Source of the DNA: Imbroritus primus
GTDB taxonomy: Bacteria > Pseudomonadota > Gammaproteobacteria > Burkholderiales > Burkholderiaceae
Length of the DNA stretch: 64,000 nt
Assembly: GCF_964332355.1 (NCBI RefSeq)
Contig: NZ_OZ201293.1
Span: 2,728,001-2,792,000 of the forward strand
Reading direction: 5' to 3'
Part shown: positions 30,307 to 37,857 of the stretch, in pieces
How positions within the stretch are numbered: position 1 is the first letter of the stretch
Layout: each line of letters begins with the position of its first letter
Notes under the pieces: model-generated
Told to the model about the DNA's origin: nothing
The model's input: the letters and a program-made list of their open reading frames with translations, nothing else
Databases searched by the model: none
Position numbers and translations under genes: made by a program

Positions 30307-30533
30307 GCACCTGTCGCCGCACTTCTTCGATTTCATCGTCGTCGATGAAAGCCATCGCTCCATCTACAACACCTTTGGCGAAGTGCTGGACTACTTCAAA
30401 GCCATCACGCTGGGCCTGACGGCCACGCCGACCGACATCATTGACCACAACACCTTCCAGCTTTTTCATTGCGAAGATGGCATTCCCACGTTTGCCTACA
30501 CCTATGAAGAAGCCGTGAACAACGTGCCGCCCT
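30307..30533 (+). pseudogene. Fragment of type I restriction subunit HsdR (helicase motifs)
   Basis: About 75 codons preserve the middle of an HsdR-like DEAD/DEAH motor: SPHFFDFIVVDESHRSIYN (motif II DESH), then AITLGLTATPTDIID (motif III TAT) and EEAVNNVPP. No start, nuclease domain or other helicase motifs are present. No hsdM or hsdS is nearby. Sequence continuity with the family ends abruptly at VNNVPP, where it meets the truncated integrase on the opposite strand. It is a deletion scar from a restriction cassette once carried by the element. Confidence 0.8.
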
Positions 30534-30960
30534 CCCGACGCAATCCGAAGGCAGCCTGTAGCTGAAGGCTCATGCGCACGTGGACACCGGTGATCTGTTC
30601 AAGACCTGTGCCTAGTTCCTGGGCCTTGCTGATGTTGGTCACATAGCGGCGCTCGGCCACCCCGAGTTGCGTGTTGTCCGCCGGCAGAATGCCGGCCTTG
30701 CCGATCTTTTCGGCCCACCAGCGCAGGTGAGAGAGCCGATTCTTGATGGTGCCCGACGATAAACCTTCGCCTTGCCAGCGTTCCAGCAGCGCCTGGACAT
30801 GCTTGCCCTTGAGCGACGATGCCTTCATCTGCCGGAAACCGGCCTCGCGCAGTTGCCGCGCAGCCAGCGCGAGAGAACGCATCCGGTCGGCCTGTGTGTT
30901 GTGGCTGCCGTCACGATTGCGCTGGCATAGCTGCCGCAGGGTGTATGTCAAGTCGTCCAT
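30502..30960 (-). pseudogene. Truncated phage-type integrase (N-terminal and partial catalytic domain)
   Basis: The ATG at 30960 has GGAGG seven bases upstream, and the 152-codon ORF begins MDDLTYTLRQLCQRNRDGSH. It matches an N-terminal SAM-like core-binding domain of ICE/phage integrases (HVQALLERWQGEGLSSGTIK, then NRLSHLRWWAEKIGKAG). The catalytic domain begins but stops after MSLQLQAAFGLRREG, which contains the first catalytic Arg. The rest (Lys, HxxR, Tyr) is missing. The last ten codons are read out of the opposing hsdR fragment. The protein cannot recombine DNA, though it might still bind. Confidence 0.8.
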
Positions 30961-31020
30961 TTGCTGGCCTCCAAGCAAAGCGTCGCGCTGCGTTGTCCTG
31001 AAATTCAATGGTTAGTGTTG

Positions 31021-31420
31021 GTGCCAACTCGCTGAGGCGAGATCCCGTGAGGGCAAGGGCATGGTGTTCAGGAGACACCAGAGCCTCGAATGAGGCGTCC
31101 GTCTTGCTCCCTGCTGGAAGCCCGGACGGAGGTACTACATGACGAAAGTGATGCGAACGTGGGCGAGTCCTCCTATGAAGTGAGTGGGATGAGAAATGCA
31201 GCGGGAACCCTGTACGTTGCGCACAGGCAATTGCCGCAAAGGACAGTGCGCCAGGTGGCGCAGTAGGGATGAGATTAAACAGACGAAGAAGGCTCCGCCC
31301 TTGGGTAGGGCCGGTATGCGGTCGGAGCCTGGGCATACCTGGGGTGGCTCCGCCCTGTCGGGCCAGCGCTTGCAGGAACCTGCGCTGTTGGGGGGGGCCG
31401 ATGTACGAAGCCCATCGGTC
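31021..31420. other. Densely hairpinned non-coding segment, candidate structured RNA
   Basis: About 400 bp with no supported ORF but at least nine short perfect hairpins in series. Examples: CTCGC/GCGAG (31028-31041), TGGTGT/ACACCA (31062-31080), GCCTC/GAGGC (31083-31096), GTCCG/CGGAC (31097-31127), GGAGG/CCTCC (31128-31173), CCTGT/ACAGG (31209-31227) and TGCGCC/GGCGCA (31247-31262). GGCTCC/GGAGCC (31291-31329) interleaves with GGTATGC/GCATACC (31313-31339) to make a possible pseudoknot. The decamer GGCTCCGCCC occurs twice (31291 and 31346). It could be a group II intron remnant, a long leader of the truncated integrase, or an element-borne ncRNA. Strand is undecided. Confidence 0.5.
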
Positions 31421-31563
31421 TTGGCAACGGCCCGGTCAGTGTAGGGCGGCCATCATCATGTCTGCCGCACGCAATAGGATTCGGCATTCGCCCGCATTCT
31501 TGCTGGCGTGGGCGGGGTCGTCACTGCGGCGTGCAGTGACGCCCCGTTTCGCGGCAGCATTTG

Positions 31564-32721
31564 CTACGCAGGATGCGGCTGCCATCCCCTGGCCTGCATT
31601 GTCTGTGCTGCGATGTCTCCAGCGTTCGTCGAGGCGTTCATGATCTTGCGGATGTTGGCGATGTGCGCCAGGGCGGTTTCACGCGATGCCGGTTGCGCAG
31701 TCGGTTCTGAGCGGTCTTCGGTACGCGGCGGAGCTGCAGGCCGATTCTCGGCAGTCCGTGGGGTGGCAGACATCTCTTTACGTCCTGCCCACAGACGGAA
31801 CTCGCCGGCAAGTACGCGCTTCACCAAGGCGAAGAAGTAGGCCACGACATTGCGTACGGTGCCGCTCTGGCTGCGTGCCTACAACTCATCGAGTACTTCC
31901 TGGCGATGCTGCGGCGGCAGCCGCCGCAAGGCGGCCTGCACGTCCTTTTGCGGATCTGCCTGGGCATTACTCAGGCAAGGCGGCAAGCTCACCCACTGCG
32001 ATGCTGAATCGCCGTTGCCTTCGCGCGCGCGGTACGTACGTTCTTTTTTATACATATACGTCTTATACGTACTGCCCTGCTCAGCCGTCATGTGGCGAGC
32101 GTGTCCGGTCTGTTGCGGAACAAGCGTGCTGCCAGCGGAATCACCAGACAATGGCAGTGGGTCGGCTGCCTCGTTCGCCTGCGACGGCGGCGTAGGGGGC
32201 AAATCATCGTCATCGTGACGCTGGTCGTGGGCCACCATGCAGGCGGCTTCAGGTGCCTGCGCGAGCGTTGCCTGAATGTGGACGGCCACCCGATCTACCT
32301 GGTTGTTTTCGTGGCCGATGGAGGCTTGCAGAAGCGCGGGCAGACTGGCATCGAGCGCGCAGGCCTGCTGGAAGTGCAGGGCGCTTTCTTGAACCTGATA
32401 CAGCTCGCTGAGCACATGGCCGGTCAGAGGATCGCGCTGCTGGCCCGCCAGACTGATCCACCCCGTCAGCCGAAGCACGACTAGAACGCGCCGGGCCGTC
32501 TCGTACCCGGCCCGCTGCCCCAGCGGGGTGGAGGTGAGATAGCGGCGCAACTGCCCCAGATTCGCCAGTGGGCTGATGCCCTCGGCAGAGCGCAGCATGC
32601 GCAGAACCTGCCAGCCATTGCGCTCCAGCGGCGTGAGGCGGGCATCGAGCATGAGCGAGGCCGGCGTGGCGAACAGGGCGTTTTGCCCCAGCGGGTTGTG
32701 GCGGGTGTGATGGTCTGCCAT
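31564..32721 (-). pseudogene. STY4528-type pathogenicity-island replication protein, amber-interrupted
   Basis: The ATG at 32721 (GGAG seven bases upstream) starts MADHHTRHNPLGQNALFATP, the N-terminus of the ICE/island replication proteins annotated as STY4528 family. The first 280 codons run to a TAG at 31879-31881. The same frame continues with ARSQSGTVRNVVAYFFALVK and another 90 or so sensible codons to the TAG at 31564. Both halves look like one 385-codon gene with a single nonsense change, perhaps from CAG. It marks the region as part of a pKLC102/PFGI-1-like integrating conjugative element (family recall). The N-terminal product could still be made. Confidence 0.75.
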
Positions 32722-32885
32722 GAGAGTTCTCCAAGGTCTGGGCCACAGTGGCCCGTTCCCCTGCATCTCATCGCGTACCGTTCCAAGCGTCAGCCAACAA
32801 TGCGGTCTGCGCCATAACCGTTTTATCCAGCAGGCGCAGCGCTGGCACCCGCATCCAGACTGATCTATCATCCCGATACCCCTAT

Positions 32886-32905
32886 GGGGGTACAACTGGG
32901 GGTAC
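32886..32905. repeat. GGGGGTAC repeat pair, right end of element
   Basis: Two copies of GGGGGTAC at 32886 and 32898, 12 bp apart, in the same orientation and with the same spacing as 28997/29009 at the left end. They support the limits of the element. Confidence 0.6.
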
Positions 32906-32977
32906 TTCCAGCGATTCCCGCAAAGGCCGTGGCGCGATTTCCCCGCGAAACCTAGCATTCACGGCACTTTGCCAACC

Positions 32978-33005
32978 GATCAACGTTTAAACGTGTGATC
33001 AACGT
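32978..33005. repeat. Palindrome flanked by a 9-bp direct repeat
   Basis: ACGTTTAAACGT (32983-32994) is a perfect 12-bp palindrome. GATCAACGT occurs at 32978 and again at 32997, 19 bp apart. It could be an operator or a recombination-site core next to the element boundary. Confidence 0.5.
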
Positions 33006-33221
33006 CTGATTCAGCTTCACTCGTACAGCGAAAGGGGAAACGGCGGCACCGCAGCCGTGCCGTTCGCCTCCCTGGATGCAGCCTGACCGTCGCTTGCCTC
33101 GCGCGGGTCGCATGGAATATGCGGCCCTTGACGTTTCAAAAGGCGCGGTACGGGAGCGCGCCCCGATGCCCAACGTAAGGCGAACAGGCCCCGCTCCCGG
33201 CAGCCGTTTACCCTGGCAGTG

Positions 33222-33473
33222 CTACCGCCGACGCCCCGCGAACATGCCATAGACCAGCACGATCAACGTCGGGGCGACAATGGCTGCGATCCAGCCGGCC
33301 ATATCTCCCTCGACGTACAACCCCGCCGCCTGGCCGCCATACTTGGCAAGCAACGCCGCAATGCCCCCGAGTAAAGCCGAGATCCCCCAACCGATGCCTG
33401 GCCGGGCAGGATGCGTCGCGCGTCCGGCCAAGCCGACCACCATCCCGACCAATACGGTTCCGAGCCACCCCAT
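33222..33473 (-). CDS. GlsB/YeaQ/YmgE-family small membrane protein
   Basis: An 83-residue protein with three hydrophobic segments: about residues 3-18 (LGTVLVGMVVGLAGRA), 27-47 (GIGWGISALLGGIAALLAKY) and 58-78 (AGWIAAIVAPTLIVLVYG). The glycine-rich pattern and size match the transglycosylase-associated/GlsB stress-response family, whose exact role is unknown. The ATG at 33473 has AGGGG five to six bases upstream. An upstream in-frame extension to 33554 is not family-like. It is the first core gene right of the decayed element. Confidence 0.8.
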   Translation of the reverse strand: MGWLGTVLVGMVVGLAGRATHPARPGIGWGISALLGGIAALLAKYGGQAAGLYVEGDMAGWIAAIVAPTLIVLVYGMFAGRRR

Positions 33474-33847
33474 CGTTTCCCCTCGGCACATCGGCCTCAT
33501 CTTGAGTTTTACATTCGCCTGGCTCTGCAGGATATTTTCTTTCTGCGAAGCCATGCGAAGGATATCAAATTAACGCACGACGCCAAGTGCTTTCTTACCC
33601 TGTTGTGACCGCCTGACTTCCTGGATTATCTCCGATGCATGCGATCCAGCGGGAAGTGCCGGATTACCATACTCAGCAATGAGATTTCATACTTATCAAA
33701 ACCTGAATATGTAAATCAAAAAACCTCAATAAAATGTATTAAACGTATTTTCAACGATTTTTCATTTTGATTATCTATTTTCCTTGCCGCGATTAATCAC
33801 GCCGATATAATGCGACGGACCTCAACTTCATTCGCTAGGATCGACGT
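33474..33847. other. AT-rich intergenic region with regulator promoter
   Basis: 374 bp. 33690-33800 is markedly AT-rich compared with the surroundings (runs such as TGTAAATCAAAAAACCTC). It holds the divergent promoters of the GlsB-like gene and the response regulator. No ORF is supported. The low GC suggests either H-NS/MvaT-type protein binding or a remnant of transferred DNA. Confidence 0.55.
33784..33811 (+). promoter_or_regulatory. Promoter of the OmpR-family regulator
   Basis: TTGCCG (33784-33789), 16-bp spacer and a consensus TATAAT (33806-33811), giving a start near 33818 and a short leader to the ATG at 33848. Confidence 0.65.
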
Positions 33848-34588
33848 ATGCGCATCGCAATTCTGGAAGATGAGTTTTCACAGGCGCAGTTTGTCAGCCA
33901 GCTCCTGGTCCGCCAGGGGCACAGCTGCTTCTGCTTTTCACGCGGCCGCGAGCTGATGCAGCGCATCCGGCGCGAAACCTATGACCTGCTGTTCCTGGAC
34001 TGGGGGCTGCCCGATGTCGACGGGCTCAGCGTCCTGCGCTGGGTCCGGCAGAATGTCTCGCCCACCCTGCCGGTGGTCTTCATGACCAGCCGGGCCACGG
34101 AAAGCGATATCGTCGAGGCGCTCGGCTACGGGGCGGACGATTACATGGTCAAGCCATTGCGGCAGGCGGAACTGATCGCGCGCGTCGAGGCGCTGGCGCG
34201 GCGCGCCTATCCAGCCACCAAGCCGGCCGCTCTGGTGCCGGAAGTACTGGCCGGCTACACCTTCGACGCCCGCCGCAACAGCGTGACATTCCGCGGCGAG
34301 ACCGTCAGCCTGACCCAGAAAGAATTCGAGCTCGCGCTGATCCTGTTCCGCAATATCTCGCGGCCGCTGTCGCGCTCCTACCTGCACGAAATCATCTGGG
34401 GCCGCGACCATGACATTCCGTCGCGCACCATGGACACGCATATCTCGCGCATCCGGACCAAGCTGGAACTGAGGCCGGACAACGGCTTCCGGCTGTTCCC
34501 GGTGTACAGCTACGGCTACCGGCTCGAACTGGTCGACAGTGCGCCCTGCGCCACAACCGAGCCGACACCCGTCGCCATGGCGTCCTGA
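33848..34588 (+). CDS. Orphan response regulator, OmpR/PhoB family
   Basis: A 246-residue DNA-binding regulator. The receiver domain (1-120) has the acidic pair E7-D8, the phosphoacceptor D51 in LLFLDWGLPD, T80 and K102 in YMVKPL. The winged-helix domain (about 130-232) includes LTQKEFELALILFRN, RTMDTHISRIRTKL and YSYGYRL at its end. No histidine kinase gene is adjacent; the nearest in the window is the CHASE2 kinase about 11 kb downstream on the other strand. The partner and targets are unknown. Confidence 0.9.
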   Translation: MRIAILEDEFSQAQFVSQLLVRQGHSCFCFSRGRELMQRIRRETYDLLFLDWGLPDVDGLSVLRWVRQNVSPTLPVVFMTSRATESDIVEALGYGADDYMVKPLRQAELIARVEALARRAYPATKPAALVPEVLAGYTFDARRNSVTFRGETVSLTQKEFELALILFRNISRPLSRSYLHEIIWGRDHDIPSRTMDTHISRIRTKLELRPDNGFRLFPVYSYGYRLELVDSAPCATTEPTPVAMAS

Positions 34589-34680
34589 CCCCACGGCAGC
34601 CAGACTCGACCCGCCACCGACGCGCCACGGCCAGCGCCCGCCCCACACCAGGCGGTTCGCGGAGATTGGCGACAAAGCGA

Positions 34681-34686
34681 TATAAT
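34681..34686 (+). promoter_or_regulatory. -10 box of hemA
   Basis: A consensus TATAAT 46 bp before the hemA ATG, after the 3' end of the regulator gene. The -35 is poor, so the site may need an activator or be a weak constitutive promoter. Confidence 0.5.
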
Positions 34687-34732
34687 GAGGGAGGCCGCCG
34701 CGCCAAGACGCCGGCCTTTATTACCCTCACAT

Positions 34733-36037
34733 ATGCAGCTGCTGACGATCGGAATCAACCACACCACCGCACCGCTCGCGCTTCGCGAGAAGGTGGCGTT
34801 TCCGCTCGAGCAAATCAAGCCGGCACTCGGCATGCTGCGCGAAAAACTGGTGAAGCCCGGTAATGCCGAAGCCGCCATTCTCTCGACCTGCAACCGGACC
34901 GAGATCTATTGTGCAACCAGCGCTGGGCAAGACGGCCCGTCGACCTACGAGCAGGCGATCCACTGGCTGGCGCACTACCACCGTGTCCCGGCGGGCGATC
35001 TGGCGCCGCACATGTACGCGCTGCCGCAATCCGAAGCGGTCCGGCACGCCTTTCGTGTCGCTAGCGGCCTCGATTCCATGGTGTTGGGCGAAACGCAGAT
35101 TCTCGGCCAGTTGAAGGATGCCGTGCGCACCGCCGACGAAGCGGGTGCGCTGGGCACCTACCTGAACCAGCTGTTCCAGCGGACGTTTGCCGTCGCCAAG
35201 GAAGTGCGCGGGCAGACCGAGATCGGCGCGCACTCGGTGTCGATGGCCGCCGCCGCCGTCCGGCTGGCGCAGCGCATCTTCGAAAGCATTGCCACGCAAC
35301 GTGTGCTGTTTATCGGCGCGGGCGAGATGATCGAGTTGTGCGCCACGCATTTTGCCGCGCAGAAACCGCTGGAAATCGTCGTCGCCAACCGCACGGTGGA
35401 GCGGGGCGAGCGCCTGGCGGAACAGCTCTCCGCCCAGGGGCTGACAAGCCGCGCCATCCGCCTGACCGACATGGCGGCGCGCCTGCATGAATTCGATATC
35501 GTCATTTCCTGCACCGCCAGCTCCCTGCCCATCATCGGGTTGGGTGCGATCGAGAGCGCCCTGAAACGCCGCCGGCACCAGCCGATGTTCATGGTGGATC
35601 TGGCCGTGCCGCGCGATATCGAGCCGGAAATCGCCCGGCTCGACGACGTGTTCCTGTATACGGTGGATGATCTTGCCGCCGTGGTGCAGGAAGGCAACGC
35701 CCTGCGCCAGGCTGCCGTGGCGCAGGCCGAGGCCATTATCGAGACGCGCGTGCAAAATTTCATGCACTGGCTACAGACGCGCAGCGTGGTGCCAGTGATC
35801 CGCGATCTGCACAGCTCGGCCGACCTGCTAAGGCAGGCGGAGCTCGACAAGGCACAGCGTATGCTGCTGCGCGGCGATGCCCCGGAGGCTGTGCTGGAGG
35901 CGCTGTCGGTCGCGCTGACCAAGAAATTCCTGCATGGTCCGGTACACGCGCTCAACCATCTCAGCGGCGAGGACCGCGAGGCGCTGATGCGCCTCGCCCC
36001 TGAGCTGTTCCGGCACAGTTCACACTCCGAACGCTAG
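34733..36037 (+). CDS. hemA: Glutamyl-tRNA reductase
   Basis: A 434-residue NADPH enzyme making glutamate-1-semialdehyde, the first committed step of tetrapyrrole synthesis in bacteria using the C5 path. The N-terminus is LLTIGINHTTAPLALREK, and the catalytic cysteine lies in LSTCNRTEIY. GLDSMVLGETQILGQLK follows. The NADPH fold is VLFIGAGEMIE, and the C-terminal dimerisation helices end in KFLHGPVHALNHL. The ATG at 34733 starts the family's N-terminus; an earlier in-frame codon at 34685 adds 16 basic residues. It is followed by prfA, a conserved order. Confidence 0.96.
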   Translation: MQLLTIGINHTTAPLALREKVAFPLEQIKPALGMLREKLVKPGNAEAAILSTCNRTEIYCATSAGQDGPSTYEQAIHWLAHYHRVPAGDLAPHMYALPQSEAVRHAFRVASGLDSMVLGETQILGQLKDAVRTADEAGALGTYLNQLFQRTFAVAKEVRGQTEIGAHSVSMAAAAVRLAQRIFESIATQRVLFIGAGEMIELCATHFAAQKPLEIVVANRTVERGERLAEQLSAQGLTSRAIRLTDMAARLHEFDIVISCTASSLPIIGLGAIESALKRRRHQPMFMVDLAVPRDIEPEIARLDDVFLYTVDDLAAVVQEGNALRQAAVAQAEAIIETRVQNFMHWLQTRSVVPVIRDLHSSADLLRQAELDKAQRMLLRGDAPEAVLEALSVALTKKFLHGPVHALNHLSGEDREALMRLAPELFRHSSHSER

Positions 36038-36143
36038 CGTCCCGCATCCCGACCTGCCCGGACGGACCATCCGGGTGGCCATCGCGGGCGCCGCGCAACG
36101 GCGGCGCTCCCCCTTCCTGCTCCGTTTTTTCACTGCCGCGCCC

Positions 36144-37232
36144 ATGAAACCCAGCATGCTTGCCAAGCTCGACCAATTGGCCGAGCGCCTGACCGAACTC
36201 GATGCGCTGCTCGCCAGCGAACAGTCGACCGCCGACATGAACCAGTACCGCAAGCTGACGCAGGAACGTGCGGAACTGGAGCCCGTGGTGGACCAGTACC
36301 GCCTGTACCAACAGACACAGAGCGATATCGAAGCGGCCCAGGGCCTGCTCGCCGATCCGGACATGAAGGCGTTTGCGGAGGAGGAAATCGATGCCGCGGA
36401 AAACCGGCAGGCGGCGCTGGAACAGGAACTGCAACGGCTGCTGTTGCCGCGCGACCCCAACGACGAGCGCAACCTGTACCTGGAGATCCGCGCCGGGACT
36501 GGTGGCGATGAGAGCGCGCTGTTTGCCGGCGATCTGCTGCGCATGTACACGCGCTACGCGGAACGGCAGCGCTGGCAGGTCGAAGTCATGAGCGAATCGC
36601 CCTCGGAACTGGGCGGCTACCGCGAGATCATCGTACGGATCGCTGGCCAGGGGGCCTTTTCGCGGCTGAAGTTCGAATCCGGCGGGCACCGCGTGCAGCG
36701 CGTGCCTGTTACCGAAACCCAGGGGCGCATCCACACTTCCGCCTGCACGGTCGCCGTGCTGCCCGAAGCCGACGAGCTTGCGGATGTCGAAATCAAGGCC
36801 GCTGACCTGCGGATCGACACCTTCCGGGCCTCAGGCGCGGGTGGCCAGCACATCAACAAGACTGATTCCGCTGTCCGCATCACCCACCTGCCGACCGGCA
36901 TCGTGGTGGAATGCCAAGACGATCGCAGCCAGCACCGCAACAAGGACAAGGCCATGAAGGTACTGGCGGCTCGCATCAAGGACCGGCAAACCCGCGAGGC
37001 GCAGAGCAAGGAAGCGGACGCCCGCCGCAACCTGATCGGCAGCGGCGATCGTAGTGACCGCATCCGGACCTACAATTTTCCGCAGGGCCGCGTTACCGAC
37101 CATCGCATCAACCTGACCCTGTACAAGATAGACGCCATCATGGACGGCGATCTGGACGAACTGTTCAGCGCCCTGGCGGCCGAACACCAAGCGGACCTGC
37201 TGGCCGCGCTCGGCGAGCAGGAAAATGGCTGA
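36144..37232 (+). CDS. prfA: Peptide chain release factor 1
   Basis: A 362-residue class I release factor reading UAA and UAG. N-terminal helical domain, then the PxT stop-codon recognition tripeptide in RVPVTETQGRIHTSACT. The catalytic GGQ is in ASGAGGQHINKTDSAVR, and the C-terminal domain includes GSGDRSDRIRTYNFPQGRVT. The ATG at 36144 gives the standard length. Earlier in-frame ATG codons belong to the hemA-prfA spacer. Downstream in the same direction is prmC, which methylates the GGQ glutamine. Confidence 0.97.
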   Translation: MKPSMLAKLDQLAERLTELDALLASEQSTADMNQYRKLTQERAELEPVVDQYRLYQQTQSDIEAAQGLLADPDMKAFAEEEIDAAENRQAALEQELQRLLLPRDPNDERNLYLEIRAGTGGDESALFAGDLLRMYTRYAERQRWQVEVMSESPSELGGYREIIVRIAGQGAFSRLKFESGGHRVQRVPVTETQGRIHTSACTVAVLPEADELADVEIKAADLRIDTFRASGAGGQHINKTDSAVRITHLPTGIVVECQDDRSQHRNKDKAMKVLAARIKDRQTREAQSKEADARRNLIGSGDRSDRIRTYNFPQGRVTDHRINLTLYKIDAIMDGDLDELFSALAAEHQADLLAALGEQENG

Positions 37233-37342
37233 CGTTCGGCGCAGATCGCGAATAGCCGCCTAAGTGCAGCCTTTTCCCGACAAAAAGGATCATCGTTTGT
37301 AAGGTTTTGCAACGAATTCGATAACAGACGTTAGCTAAAGCC

Positions 37343-37348
37343 TATAAT
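37343..37348 (+). promoter_or_regulatory. -10 box of the Ala-rich lipoprotein gene
   Basis: A consensus TATAAT in AGCCTATAATCCG, 71 bp before the lipoprotein ATG and after the prfA stop. The -35 is not clear. Together with the terminator at 37759 it makes the lipoprotein a single-gene transcript. Confidence 0.5.
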
Positions 37349-37418
37349 CCGTTTGTCTGGTCCAGGCCACTCAAGCGGATCAGCTCGACTCATATTAAAA
37401 CCCGATGAGGATGAAATC

Positions 37419-37727
37419 ATGAAAAAAGTGCTGGCGTTGTTGATGATGGCAGGTGTACTGGTGGCATGCGGCAAGAAAGAAGAAGCGCCCGCGAGCGCCG
37501 ATGCAGCAATGCAGCAGGCCGCTGATTCGGCCAAGGCTGCGGCGGACAACGCAGCCGATGCCGCCAAGTCGGCAGCGGACGCAGCCAAGGCTGCGGCTAG
37601 CGATGCCGTGGCAGCAACCTCCGAAGCAGCGTCGGACGCCAAGGCCGCAGCCGACAGCGCCATGCAGAGCGCCAAGGATGCCGTCGCAGCTGGCGCGGAC
37701 GCCGCCAAAGACGCGGTCAAGAAGTAA
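37419..37727 (+). CDS. Small Ala-rich lipoprotein with helical repeats
   Basis: A 102-residue secreted lipoprotein. The signal is MKKVLALLMMAGVLVAC, giving a lipidated Cys at residue 17, then a charged linker. The rest is almost only Ala, Asp, Ser, Lys and Met arranged in near-regular repeats (AADAAKSAADAAKAA). This predicts a long amphipathic alpha helix or coiled coil, as in Lpp-like or antifreeze-like surface helices. No enzyme motif. It has its own -10 box and a strong terminator. Function is unknown; an envelope spacer role is a guess. Confidence 0.8.
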   Translation: MKKVLALLMMAGVLVACGKKEEAPASADAAMQQAADSAKAAADNAADAAKSAADAAKAAASDAVAATSEAASDAKAAADSAMQSAKDAVAAGADAAKDAVKK

Positions 37728-37758
37728 GCATTTCGCCAGACCGCTCACCGGTCTGCTC

Positions 37759-37790
37759 CACCCCGCCGCAACCCGGCGGGGTGTTTCGTT
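37759..37790 (+). terminator. Rho-independent terminator after the Ala-rich lipoprotein
   Basis: CACCCCGCCG (37759-37768) and CGGCGGGGTG (37774-37783) form a perfect 10-bp stem with a 5-nt loop, followed by TTTCGTT. Confidence 0.9.
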
Positions 37791-37857
37791 TACAGGCTTG
37801 CCAAGCTGGCAACCTGGTCTGTATGGTTCAGGCTGAACCGTTCACCGCCATCCGCTC

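Larger units (their letters stand above)
32722..33221. other. Right end of decayed element and intergenic spacer
   Basis: About 500 bp without a supported gene. It holds the paired GGGGGTAC repeats (32886-32905) and, further right, a palindrome with flanking direct repeats (32978-33005). It then runs to the stop of the GlsB-like gene. The element boundary is probably within 32,905-33,020, but the exact attachment site is not visible. Confidence 0.45.

Noticed and set aside
28867..33010. Direct-repeat att sites flanking the decayed element
   Set aside because: I compared both boundaries by eye and found no duplicated core longer than about 8 bp apart from the GGGGGTAC motifs; an alignment search is needed.
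37331..37720. Minus-strand Ala/Ser-rich frame over the small lipoprotein
   Set aside because: It is the complement of the Ala-rich repeat; the lipoprotein frame has the signal peptide, promoter and terminator.
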